Assembly (NCBI GenBank): GCA_003150315.1
Contig: QAML01000097.1
Span: 1-13,641 of the forward strand
DNA from: Prevotellaceae bacterium
GTDB taxonomy: Bacteria > Bacteroidota > Bacteroidia > Bacteroidales > Bacteroidaceae
Direction: 5' to 3'
DNA length: 13,641 nucleotides
Below are positions 7,116 through 13,641 of this stretch, in pieces (the first letter of the stretch is position 1; every line of letters starts with the position of its first letter). The position numbers were made by a program, and so were the translations under genes. Under the pieces are notes generated by a model, which made no database searches, was not told the DNA's origin, and was given only the letters and a program-made list of their open reading frames with translations.

Positions 7116-7152
7116 ATTTTCATCAATTTAAAAATCATATCGTGCTATCTAT

Positions 7153-7228
7153 GAAGTACTTCTTTCTGCTTTTTACACTTAAGATTTTAACAGCTTTGCT
7201 ATAAAATCTCTGGTAGTCATGGGTAGTC
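7153..7228 (+). promoter_or_regulatory. Structured 5' leader of the cargo operon: palindrome, hairpin and direct repeat
   Basis: Three elements lie in a row between the promoter and the first gene. First is the perfect 10-base palindrome GAAGTACTTC (7153-7162). Second is a hairpin at 7182-7209: AGATTTTA pairs with TAAAATCT, and an inner AGC/GCT stem closes a TTT loop. Third is a direct repeat of GGTAGTC at 7212-7218 and 7222-7228, with a 10-base period. No U tract follows the hairpin, so it is not a terminator. The palindrome and the 10-base-period repeat are the kind of sites that bind small dimeric regulators. The stretch 7210-7240 is clearly richer in G than its surroundings. Confidence 0.4.
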
Positions 7229-7269
7229 TTCGGGATGTATCGGTAAAACAAGAAATGAGGGGATTATTA

Positions 7270-8091
7270 ATGACTTTTTCAATATTTGCTAATGTATTAA
7301 AACCAATCATTGGTGGTTCAGACAACACAGTTGAATTTACTAGAAAACTCTTTATAGCTATGATTGGAGAAGATAACTCTACAGTAATTGAAAATAAATC
7401 AGATGATAGTTTTAAAGCCTATTACAATGGAAGATCAACAATAAATGGAATAGCTAGAGAAATATCTCCTGTTGCTGACCTAGAGAACTTTGTATCCTTC
7501 CTTGATAATTTTGGAGACTCAGTTTCAGAGAAACTTTGTGAAGCCTTTTCTGGATACATTAATGAAATAGACTTACAAAATGTTAATTACAAAATAGCAA
7601 GTTGCTTTGATGAAATCATAAAAAAAGCAGCAGCAACTCAAAGAAAAAGCCCATCTAATAAAGATGAGCAACTTAATATTCCTATTGAGCATACTGCTAC
7701 TAGCAATCCTTATACGGAAAAGGATAATAAATTACTTACTGAATTTAATTCAGATTATGAAGAAATCGTGCTTACTTTAATTGGTGGAGATTATGCATCC
7801 CATCTAGTAGATATGAGTATTCCTAACCAGATTAAAAAACTATATCAGGAGAAATGGAAAGAAAAATCTAATGATTTTATAAATCCAACACTAAAATCAG
7901 ATATATTTGGAATTTTAGGAACTCTAGATGAATTAAGTACAAGTTTCATTTCATGTAATTCAAATACAAGTGTAATCAAAAGTCAAAGAATAAAAATAAG
8001 AAATTTATATGTTAAACTTCATCCAGAAAAATATGACAAAAACATCCCATATGATGTTTTGTTAGATGATTGGAATGATAGTGATTTTTAG
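7270..8091 (+). CDS. Cargo-operon protein of unknown function (273 aa), first gene of putative defence locus
   Basis: The frame is open from an ATG at 7219, but the ATG at 7270 (MTFSIFANVLKPIIGG) is preceded by AGGGG at 7 bases, whereas the earlier one has no ribosome binding site. The protein therefore has 273 residues. It appears to have two parts joined by a polar linker (about 122-155). The N-terminal half is helical and contains a distinctive FKAYYNGRSTINGIA segment (about 48-62), followed by an E-N-F-V-S-F-L-D stretch and a C-E-A-F motif. The C-terminal half (about 156-273) is also helical and ends in a very acidic tail (DDWNDSDF). There is no membrane segment, signal peptide or catalytic motif. 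The next gene starts 15 bases later, so the two products are likely made together, perhaps as a complex with the helicase. I do not recognise the family; an adaptor or sensor role in a defence system is conjecture. Confidence 0.75.
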   Translation: MTFSIFANVLKPIIGGSDNTVEFTRKLFIAMIGEDNSTVIENKSDDSFKAYYNGRSTINGIAREISPVADLENFVSFLDNFGDSVSEKLCEAFSGYINEIDLQNVNYKIASCFDEIIKKAAATQRKSPSNKDEQLNIPIEHTATSNPYTEKDNKLLTEFNSDYEEIVLTLIGGDYASHLVDMSIPNQIKKLYQEKWKEKSNDFINPTLKSDIFGILGTLDELSTSFISCNSNTSVIKSQRIKIRNLYVKLHPEKYDKNIPYDVLLDDWNDSDF

Positions 8092-8106
8092 AAAGGATGA
8101 TAATAA

Positions 8107-10866
8107 ATGCCAACAATTGATAGTTCTATAAAAAGAATAGATAGTGTTATATGTAGACACTTAGATGAAATCGAAGACTCTTCTCGTGGTGCAATTTCAC
8201 AAGATATATTAGAACAACTAATAAAATTCATTAATCATGTAATGCTTAAGTTTTATGCCAATGGCAAAGAAATCGACATTAACGAAGAAAATTTAACTAA
8301 GGCAATCGAGTATTGCCAAGTAAATAGTGACCTATATACCCTATATAAGTTTCGTAACTATCTACAAGTTGTAACTACGCAATACACTTTAGATGAAGAT
8401 GGATCAGAACGTTTAATGTTAAAGTATTATCAGTACTTACTAGAAACCAAAAATCTTCTTAGTCAACACTTTGGTATTGAGGTACTGCATAATTTAGATA
8501 AATTTCCTTTACATTTAGATGATACCCTACAGGAATACTATAAAAAAATTGCAGAAAAAATAGAACATCATCCTGCAGCATTACACACAGATAGTAAAGA
8601 TAAATATTATATCCAAAAAATCAAACCTCTATTTGTAGATAGAAAGATATATTATGAAGTTACATTTACTCCAATTGATGACAGGAAGAACAAATCTAAG
8701 ACAAACAGAGTTATTGCTTTTACAAAACTTCCAGTCAAAAGTAACTATGCATCTAAATTTCACCTTATAAATGAAACTATCGAAATATTAGGCAAAACAA
8801 TGCCTATCATCGTTATTGATGGTTGGGAAGTTTCAATAAGAGATTGTGAATTTCAAAATTTCATATCAATAATAAATGGAGATAAAATAAAAGTAGGTTA
8901 TCCAGAACAACGATTAATTTGTGAATTTCTTACTAAAACAAAATACACCTTAAATAATCTAATAGACTTTCCAGATGCTGCATATAATGATATTACTCTC
9001 AAATGGAAAAGTAGCCTTAAAAATCCTATATTTATTCCAATATTAGATTATTGCAGAAATTTAATATTAAGTGGCAAGAGTGGAAAAAATATATTAAGAT
9101 ACCTACTTTATAATATGAATAATGTCATAATAAAAAGTCAATATTCGTCAGGATACTATAGTAAATATTATGAAGAATGGGTTAAAGCTCCAAACAGCTA
9201 TCTATCTAACTTGTATTTAGATATTGGTAGTAAGCAATTTGATGACTTACCATTTAATCGCTCTCCTCTTGGACATAATCCAAAATTATCTGCAATATTT
9301 GAGTGCATTCCTTGTAATGGTAATCGTCATGAATTATTTGCAAGATTTATAGAAAATAATACAGAAGGCAAAGGACAATTATTCACTGATATTAGTGAAT
9401 TGGAAAATTACCCTGATTATCCAGAGCTTATAAAAACATATAATGAAAATCTTTACTCTGGTCATAGACCTGAAGGTGATTTAATGCTAGAACATAATCA
9501 AGTATTTATAAATGATTATAAGCTAGATACTTGCACCATAATTAAAAGATTACAAGAATTAGCTGAATCTGGTATAGAAAACTATAGTGCTGATGTTGAC
9601 TTCTGGCTACTCTTTGATGGTTATGAAATTGATTGTGATGAAAAGAAAGATATTATTAGACAGATATTTTCTGATTCAAAAGTTGGTGTAATATATGGTT
9701 CTGCCGGTGTAGGAAAATCCACATTAATAAACCATGTTTCACACTTTCTAAACGATGAGCCTAAACTATATTTAACTCAAACAAATCCAGCAAAAGAAAA
9801 CTTGATTAGAAAAATTGATGCAGAAAATACTACTTTTTCTACAATCGAAAGTTTTAAGCACCAAACTTCTTCAATTGATTATAAATTATTGGTCATTGAT
9901 GAATGTAGTACTGTCAGCAATAAAGATATGGTTGAAATACTACAAAAAGCAAATTTTGAAATGCTTTTATTAGTTGGAGATACTTATCAAATTGATGCAA
10001 TACAATTTGGAAACTGGTTCTCAGTACTAAAGGCGTTCTTACCCGAAACTGCTGTTTTTGAACTAAAAAAACCTCATAGAACTAAAAACAAACATCTGCT
10101 AGAGCTTTGGGATAAAGTTAGATGCATGGATGATACAGCTAAGGAAGTAATTGAAAGAGAAAGTTATTCTCTAAAAGTAGATGAAACATTACTTTCTTCA
10201 CTTGAACCTGGCGAGGCAATTCTATGCCTTAATTATGATGGACTATACGGTATAAATAATATTAATAGGTTCTTGCAAGAAAGTAATCCAAACCCAGCAG
10301 TTACTTGGGATGTTCAACAATATAAAGTTGGCGATCCTATACTATTTCTTGATTCAGATAGATTTAGACCAGTCATATATAACAATATGAAAGGAATAAT
10401 CCGTGACGTAAAAGTCGTTGATGTAGATACCCCTACTGAACGCATCCGATTTGATATTGAAATTCCTAAATTAATATATGAAAGAGATACGTTTGGTACA
10501 GGTCTTGACCTTCTTGAAAATAATGAGGAAGAAGAGAAATCTCTTATTAGATTTTATGTACGTAAACTTAAAAGTGCTGATGAAGAAGGAGAAGATTTTG
10601 GAACTATAGTTCCATTTCAAGTTGCTTATGCAGTTTCCATACATAAAGCACAAGGATTAGAGTTTGAATCCGTCAAAATAGTAGTAACTGATGAAGTTGA
10701 GGAATTAGTAACGCATAATGTTTTCTATACTGCTATAACAAGAGCAAGAGAAAAACTAAAAATCTACTGGACACCAGAAGTAGAAGAAAAAGTTATAAAT
10801 AGAATTAAACCTAGGGACATAAGTAAAGATGTTGAAATTTTAAAAAACTATATTGATAAAAAATAA
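8107..10866 (+). CDS. SF1 RecD-like DNA helicase with large unrecognised N-terminal region
   Basis: A 919-residue protein. The C-terminal half (about 505-890) is a superfamily 1 helicase. It has Walker A GSAGVGKST (531-539), Walker B VIDEC with D598-E599, and motif III VGDTYQID (623-630). A KPHRT segment (655-659) comes next, then SIHKAQGLEFE (844-854) and YTAITRARE (874-882), matching motifs V and VI of the UvrD/RecD C-terminal (UvrD_C_2) domain. Short spacing between motifs and the HKAQGLE form point to RecD/TraA/Pif1-like rather than UvrD itself. It should be an ATP-driven DNA translocase. The first 500 or so residues have no motif I recognise. They include helical segments, a SGYYSKYYEEW patch and two cysteines in an ECIPCNGN segment (C400, C403), and may form a sensor, target-binding or effector domain. 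The ATG follows AAAGGA at 9 bases. SF1 helicases differ from the SF2 motors of type I, III and ISP restriction enzymes. Confidence 0.85.
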   Translation: MPTIDSSIKRIDSVICRHLDEIEDSSRGAISQDILEQLIKFINHVMLKFYANGKEIDINEENLTKAIEYCQVNSDLYTLYKFRNYLQVVTTQYTLDEDGSERLMLKYYQYLLETKNLLSQHFGIEVLHNLDKFPLHLDDTLQEYYKKIAEKIEHHPAALHTDSKDKYYIQKIKPLFVDRKIYYEVTFTPIDDRKNKSKTNRVIAFTKLPVKSNYASKFHLINETIEILGKTMPIIVIDGWEVSIRDCEFQNFISIINGDKIKVGYPEQRLICEFLTKTKYTLNNLIDFPDAAYNDITLKWKSSLKNPIFIPILDYCRNLILSGKSGKNILRYLLYNMNNVIIKSQYSSGYYSKYYEEWVKAPNSYLSNLYLDIGSKQFDDLPFNRSPLGHNPKLSAIFECIPCNGNRHELFARFIENNTEGKGQLFTDISELENYPDYPELIKTYNENLYSGHRPEGDLMLEHNQVFINDYKLDTCTIIKRLQELAESGIENYSADVDFWLLFDGYEIDCDEKKDIIRQIFSDSKVGVIYGSAGVGKSTLINHVSHFLNDEPKLYLTQTNPAKENLIRKIDAENTTFSTIESFKHQTSSIDYKLLVIDECSTVSNKDMVEILQKANFEMLLLVGDTYQIDAIQFGNWFSVLKAFLPETAVFELKKPHRTKNKHLLELWDKVRCMDDTAKEVIERESYSLKVDETLLSSLEPGEAILCLNYDGLYGINNINRFLQESNPNPAVTWDVQQYKVGDPILFLDSDRFRPVIYNNMKGIIRDVKVVDVDTPTERIRFDIEIPKLIYERDTFGTGLDLLENNEEEEKSLIRFYVRKLKSADEEGEDFGTIVPFQVAYAVSIHKAQGLEFESVKIVVTDEVEELVTHNVFYTAITRAREKLKIYWTPEVEEKVINRIKPRDISKDVEILKNYIDKK

Positions 10867-10878
10867 GGAGGTTAATTT

Positions 10879-11103
10879 ATGCATATTAGTTATAACAAAT
10901 TATGGAAATTATTAATTGATAAAGGAATGAATAAGCAGGATTTAGGAAAAATTGCAAACATTAGTCCTGCGTCTATAGCAAAACTCGGAAAAGGTGCAAA
11001 TGTGACCACAGATGTTCTTCTAAAAATATGTGAAGCATTAGAATGCAATCTTGAAGATATAATAGAAACAGTAAAAGAAAGTAATAATAAAGAGGAGGAA
11101 TAA
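10879..11103 (+). CDS. Cro/C1-type HTH regulator, probable controller of the restriction locus
   Basis: A 74-residue single-domain DNA-binding protein of the XRE (Cro/C1) class. The helix-turn-helix is visible as MNKQDLGKIANISPASIAKLGKG (about residues 17-39), followed by the family's NVTTDVLLKICEALECNLEDIIE helices. This sub-type (SYNKLWKLLIDKGM start, KLGKG recognition helix end) is often found beside restriction-modification genes in Firmicutes. There it acts like a C protein, setting the timing of nuclease expression. AGGAGG precedes its ATG at 6 bases. The ribosome binding site of the next gene (GAGGAGGAA) lies in its own last codons, so regulator and nuclease are translationally coupled. 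Likely DNA targets are the repeats at 7054-7067 or 7153-7228. The HTH assignment is secure; the controller role is inferred from context. Confidence 0.85.
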   Translation: MHISYNKLWKLLIDKGMNKQDLGKIANISPASIAKLGKGANVTTDVLLKICEALECNLEDIIETVKESNNKEEE

Positions 11104-11106
11104 AAA

Positions 11107-12504
11107 ATGGAAAATTTATGGCTTCTTACTGAAGAAAGACCAAAACCTTCAGTAGTTAAACAAATTATGGAAATGTATTGTAAAGATTTTAACGACACCT
11201 TAACAATAAACGAAGATATAAAAATCCGACCACTTATTGAAAACGGATATTTTAAATTTGTATATATTGTAGAAAATATGAGTGTCCAAAAAGCTAAAAA
11301 CATTTATATAAAAACAGTAAGTGGTAGTTCTAGTTTCTTAGACTTCCTACTTTTTAAGCAAATAGAAGAACCTAGTGAAGGTAGTTCTTCAGATAATTTA
11401 ATCATGGCTATAGAAGAAACAAAAACAAGCGATGATGAATCAAGAAATACAGGTGTCTATCAAAGGGGATCTAAATTTGTTTATATTACTCCTTATTACA
11501 AGGACGTTAAACTTTATATGTTATACAATGAAGAACTAGCAGCACGTGAAGAAAAAAAACCATCTGATACAAGTATTTTTGGAACAAATATTTTATTAAC
11601 TTTGGGTGTTACTGTTGTTGGAAAAGATACATCTAAATGGTTTAAGCCCTTTAAAAATATCGATGATTTAATCAATTTCAAATCAAAAATGAGAAAGCCA
11701 CCCGCTGGAAATGTTCCTATTACTATAACAAAATATGATGAACGAATTGAAATATCAGGTAGACTTGCAAAACCTGCCGATGCTGGCAATATAGGGCATG
11801 ATCCAAACATTGGTGCTCTATCTATGATTTCCGCCTGTATAAGAAAACTAGGCTGGGATAAAGATATTATTATTACACTACATGGTGTGTCTCAAAAATA
11901 TGTAGATAGAACAAAAGGAAAAAATAAATTTCTATACATATGTAATATTTTAAATATGAAATTAGACCAAATTCAAATGCCACCACAAGTAGCAATGCCA
12001 GAATTATACTGGCATTATGAGCGACACTCTGAAAAAATGGCTGATATTCTTCTTCATATGCAAACAATGTATACAGGTATGAAAGGAATCTATGAAAATC
12101 ATGCTGGTTGTGAAAGAGGATATTTCTTTTCAAAAACTGGTGCACAAATAGCTTTGCCTAAAAAAGATAAAAATGGTATTAATCTTTACCTTCCAGATGT
12201 TGTTTTATACGATGAAAAAACGAATTATATAATCCTTGTAGAAGGAAAAATGCTATCAACTATAAACCAAGGAATTAAAGAAATTGAAAACTATGACAGT
12301 ATTGAAAAAGAATATATCTATCCTAGTTATGGAGATGTAACAATAATGAGATGTTTAAGTATTTTTGGCGGCGATTGTAGAAAACTGCCTCACTCTAAAG
12401 TTCTTTTTTATCTTGCTAGTGATGGTCGTATAATAATAAATAATAATGCCCCAGAATGTATAAAATTTGCATTTAATGGTTTAGGTGTAGTGTTTGATTC
12501 ATAA
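11107..12504 (+). CDS. Probable restriction endonuclease with two PD-(D/E)XK-like motifs
   Basis: A 465-residue protein with two separate sites of the PD-(D/E)XK nuclease form. The first is D79 (FLDFLLF) with E104-T-K106 (AIEETK), followed by an ESRNTGVYQR stretch, the usual Arg/Gln-containing helix after the active site in type II enzymes. The second is P363-D364 (LPDVVLYD) and E379-G-K381 (LVEGKML), 14 residues apart. Between them lies a conserved-looking block (GNIGHDPNIGALSMISACI, about 227-245) of unknown role, possibly target recognition. I do not recognise the family or recognition sequence. The start follows AGGAGGAA in the end of the controller gene, and the stop is 30 bases from the stop of the convergent methyltransferase. 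Its neighbours make a restriction endonuclease the best reading. One of the two sites may be decayed or may belong to a structural rather than catalytic domain. Confidence 0.68.
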   Translation: MENLWLLTEERPKPSVVKQIMEMYCKDFNDTLTINEDIKIRPLIENGYFKFVYIVENMSVQKAKNIYIKTVSGSSSFLDFLLFKQIEEPSEGSSSDNLIMAIEETKTSDDESRNTGVYQRGSKFVYITPYYKDVKLYMLYNEELAAREEKKPSDTSIFGTNILLTLGVTVVGKDTSKWFKPFKNIDDLINFKSKMRKPPAGNVPITITKYDERIEISGRLAKPADAGNIGHDPNIGALSMISACIRKLGWDKDIIITLHGVSQKYVDRTKGKNKFLYICNILNMKLDQIQMPPQVAMPELYWHYERHSEKMADILLHMQTMYTGMKGIYENHAGCERGYFFSKTGAQIALPKKDKNGINLYLPDVVLYDEKTNYIILVEGKMLSTINQGIKEIENYDSIEKEYIYPSYGDVTIMRCLSIFGGDCRKLPHSKVLFYLASDGRIIINNNAPECIKFAFNGLGVVFDS

Positions 12505-12509
12505 TAAAT

Positions 12510-12546
12510 AAAAGAGAAGCAGAATTTATATTTCTACTTCTCTTTT
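12510..12546. terminator. Bidirectional intrinsic terminator between nuclease and methyltransferase genes
   Basis: A 15-base inverted repeat (AAAAGAGAAGCAGAA with TTCTACTTCTCTTTT) around a 7-base loop separates the two convergent genes and overlaps the methyltransferase stop codon. Both ends are A/T runs, so each strand gives a stem followed by U residues. The single non-complementary position is C-A on the plus-strand RNA but G-U on the minus-strand RNA, so the stem is fully paired only for the methyltransferase transcript. Confidence 0.75.
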
Positions 12547-13641
12547 CTAAATACTAATATATACTGGTGAATTTGGTTTGAAACATAAGAGAACGGATAT
12601 CCATAAGGAAAAAGTTTTGCTGTTTGGTCTGCCCATATTTTAAGCCCCTTATAATTTAATTCTTGAATATCATTTAATGTTTCAACTATTTTTGCATGTA
12701 ATAAATTAGTTTCTTTTTTATTTGGTTGTAAATCTTTTATAAAGATAACAACATATCCCTTCTTTTTTACATAAGGTAATATAAGCTGAATTGATTCTTT
12801 CAATTTATCATAAAAATTATATATATCTAGATTTCCAAAATCCTTATCACTACTTGTAAATGGCGTAGCAACATTTCCATACACTTTTATATCCGCCCCT
12901 GTTTTTTTTCTACTCATCATATTTCCATATGGTGGGTCTATTAAAACAAGACTTATTTTTTCATTTCCAAGAAGCGATTGCATTTTATTGTCATCTGCTA
13001 GTATTTCCATACAGTCGCCTTCTACACAATCAAACACAGGAACACCCATTTCAGTAGCCGCTTCTTTATATGCATCAATATATTTTCTTTCTAAGTCAAT
13101 CCCTACTGCCCTTCTACTACACATCCCCGCTCCTAATAACGTTCCTCCAACTCCCATAAAATAATCAAATATAATCTCATTTTCTTTAGAAAAAAATTCA
13201 ATTATTTCTTTCATTAATTTTGGTGGTTTAGGAGTTGGATGTATTTTTCTAATATGATGAGCACATGAGTCTTTACCATTAGTAGTGTAGTTAGTATTTA
13301 TAACAGAATTTATAAAATGATTCCATTCTTTTCCAGATAAATCATTTAATGTATTATTAAGCTGATATCTTCTACCATCTTTAAGTATTACCATTTGTTT
13401 AGAATTTCCATATATTCTTGCATCTTCAATATTCTGCTTTACCCAAGAAGGTAACTTTGTAAAATCATAATCAGGATACACATCAAAAAAAGGAATTCCT
13501 TCTTTGTATTGTTCATCTTCTTTTGGTTTTGAATTTTTTATTTTGTTGCGTATATATTTATTTACAATTTTTTTAATTTCTTTTATATCTTCTTCTGGGT
13601 TTTCAATACCAGCATCACTTAATTTTTTTATTATAACATCA
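12534..13641 (-). CDS. DNA methyltransferase (N6-adenine or N4-cytosine), N-terminus cut by window edge
   Basis: The reading frame is open through to the right edge, giving 368 visible residues. A GTG at 13481 could be a start, but the 53 codons before it are stop-free and coding-like, and no good ribosome binding site precedes it, so the gene most likely begins outside. Counting from the edge, the motifs are: HPTPKP at about 134-139 (motif X region), DYFMGVGGT at 159-167 (motif I, S-adenosylmethionine binding), and IDPPYG at 234-239 (motif IV, catalytic D-P-P-Y). This establishes an amino-methyltransferase. The visible order X-I-IV fits a gamma-like arrangement, and the 130 residues after DPPYG may include the target-recognition domain. 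It is convergent with the nuclease gene and presumably protects the sites that enzyme cuts. Because the N-terminus is missing, further domains cannot be excluded. Confidence 0.88.
   Translation of the reverse strand, partial: DVIIKKLSDAGIENPEEDIKEIKKIVNKYIRNKIKNSKPKEDEQYKEGIPFFDVYPDYDFTKLPSWVKQNIEDARIYGNSKQMVILKDGRRYQLNNTLNDLSGKEWNHFINSVINTNYTTNGKDSCAHHIRKIHPTPKPPKLMKEIIEFFSKENEIIFDYFMGVGGTLLGAGMCSRRAVGIDLERKYIDAYKEAATEMGVPVFDCVEGDCMEILADDNKMQSLLGNEKISLVLIDPPYGNMMSRKKTGADIKVYGNVATPFTSSDKDFGNLDIYNFYDKLKESIQLILPYVKKKGYVVIFIKDLQPNKKETNLLHAKIVETLNDIQELNYKGLKIWADQTAKLFPYGYPFSYVSNQIHQYILVFRKEK

Noticed and set aside
7219..7269. In-frame upstream ATG giving a 17-residue longer N-terminus for the first cargo gene
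   Set aside because: No Shine-Dalgarno precedes it and it lies inside a direct repeat; AGGGG precedes the ATG at 7270 at the proper distance. It remains possible as a minor start.
10471..12145. Minus-strand open frames at 10471-10653, 10890-11303, 11514-11810 and 11873-12145
   Set aside because: All are antisense to the helicase, HTH or nuclease genes, are hydrophobic or Ser-rich by composition, and lack ribosome binding sites.

Overview
The window reads as a stretch of a temperate phage (prophage) genome from a low-GC Gram-positive host, probably a Clostridia or Tissierellia-type Firmicute. The reasons are strong AGGAGG-type ribosome binding sites, very AT-rich coding DNA, and a tightly packed minus-strand module with the DUF2800 / DUF2815 / family A DNA polymerase / primase order known from Firmicute siphophages. 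No structural, lysis or integrase genes and no tRNA or rRNA genes are visible. Prophage versus free phage, and the host genus, cannot be decided from this window.

Left part (1-7020, minus strand): an early replication operon read right to left. A structured leader RNA ending in a strong intrinsic terminator (about 6851-6990) precedes a sigma-region-4-like regulator. Then come a 72-residue protein, a 111-residue protein, a Cas4/AddB-like nuclease (DUF2800), a ssDNA-binding-like protein (DUF2815), a small membrane protein, a family A DNA polymerase, a DUF4406-like protein, and a primase that runs off the left edge. Start codons are close to or overlap the previous stop. Two further terminator-like hairpins flank the polymerase gene, so the operon looks controlled by attenuation or antitermination.

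Middle (about 6990-7270): a divergent control region. It holds a weak promoter candidate firing left into the leader RNA, a good extended -10 promoter firing right, an inverted repeat between them, and a roughly 150-base structured 5' leader for the right-hand operon.

Right part (7270-13641): a more AT-rich cargo block that is not part of the replication core. Four plus-strand genes encode an unrecognised 273-residue protein, a 919-residue protein with a C-terminal SF1 RecD-like helicase and a roughly 500-residue unrecognised N-terminus, a 74-residue Cro/C1-type regulator, and a 465-residue protein with two separate PD-(D/E)XK-like nuclease motifs. A convergent DNA adenine/cytosine-N4 methyltransferase faces them across a shared bidirectional terminator and is cut by the right edge.

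The simplest reading is a phage-borne restriction-modification or related defence locus: controller protein, nuclease and methyltransferase, plus an SF1 helicase and an accessory protein that standard type II systems lack. This combination is the most interesting part of the window. The defence assignment is inferred from motifs and neighbourhood, not demonstrated.
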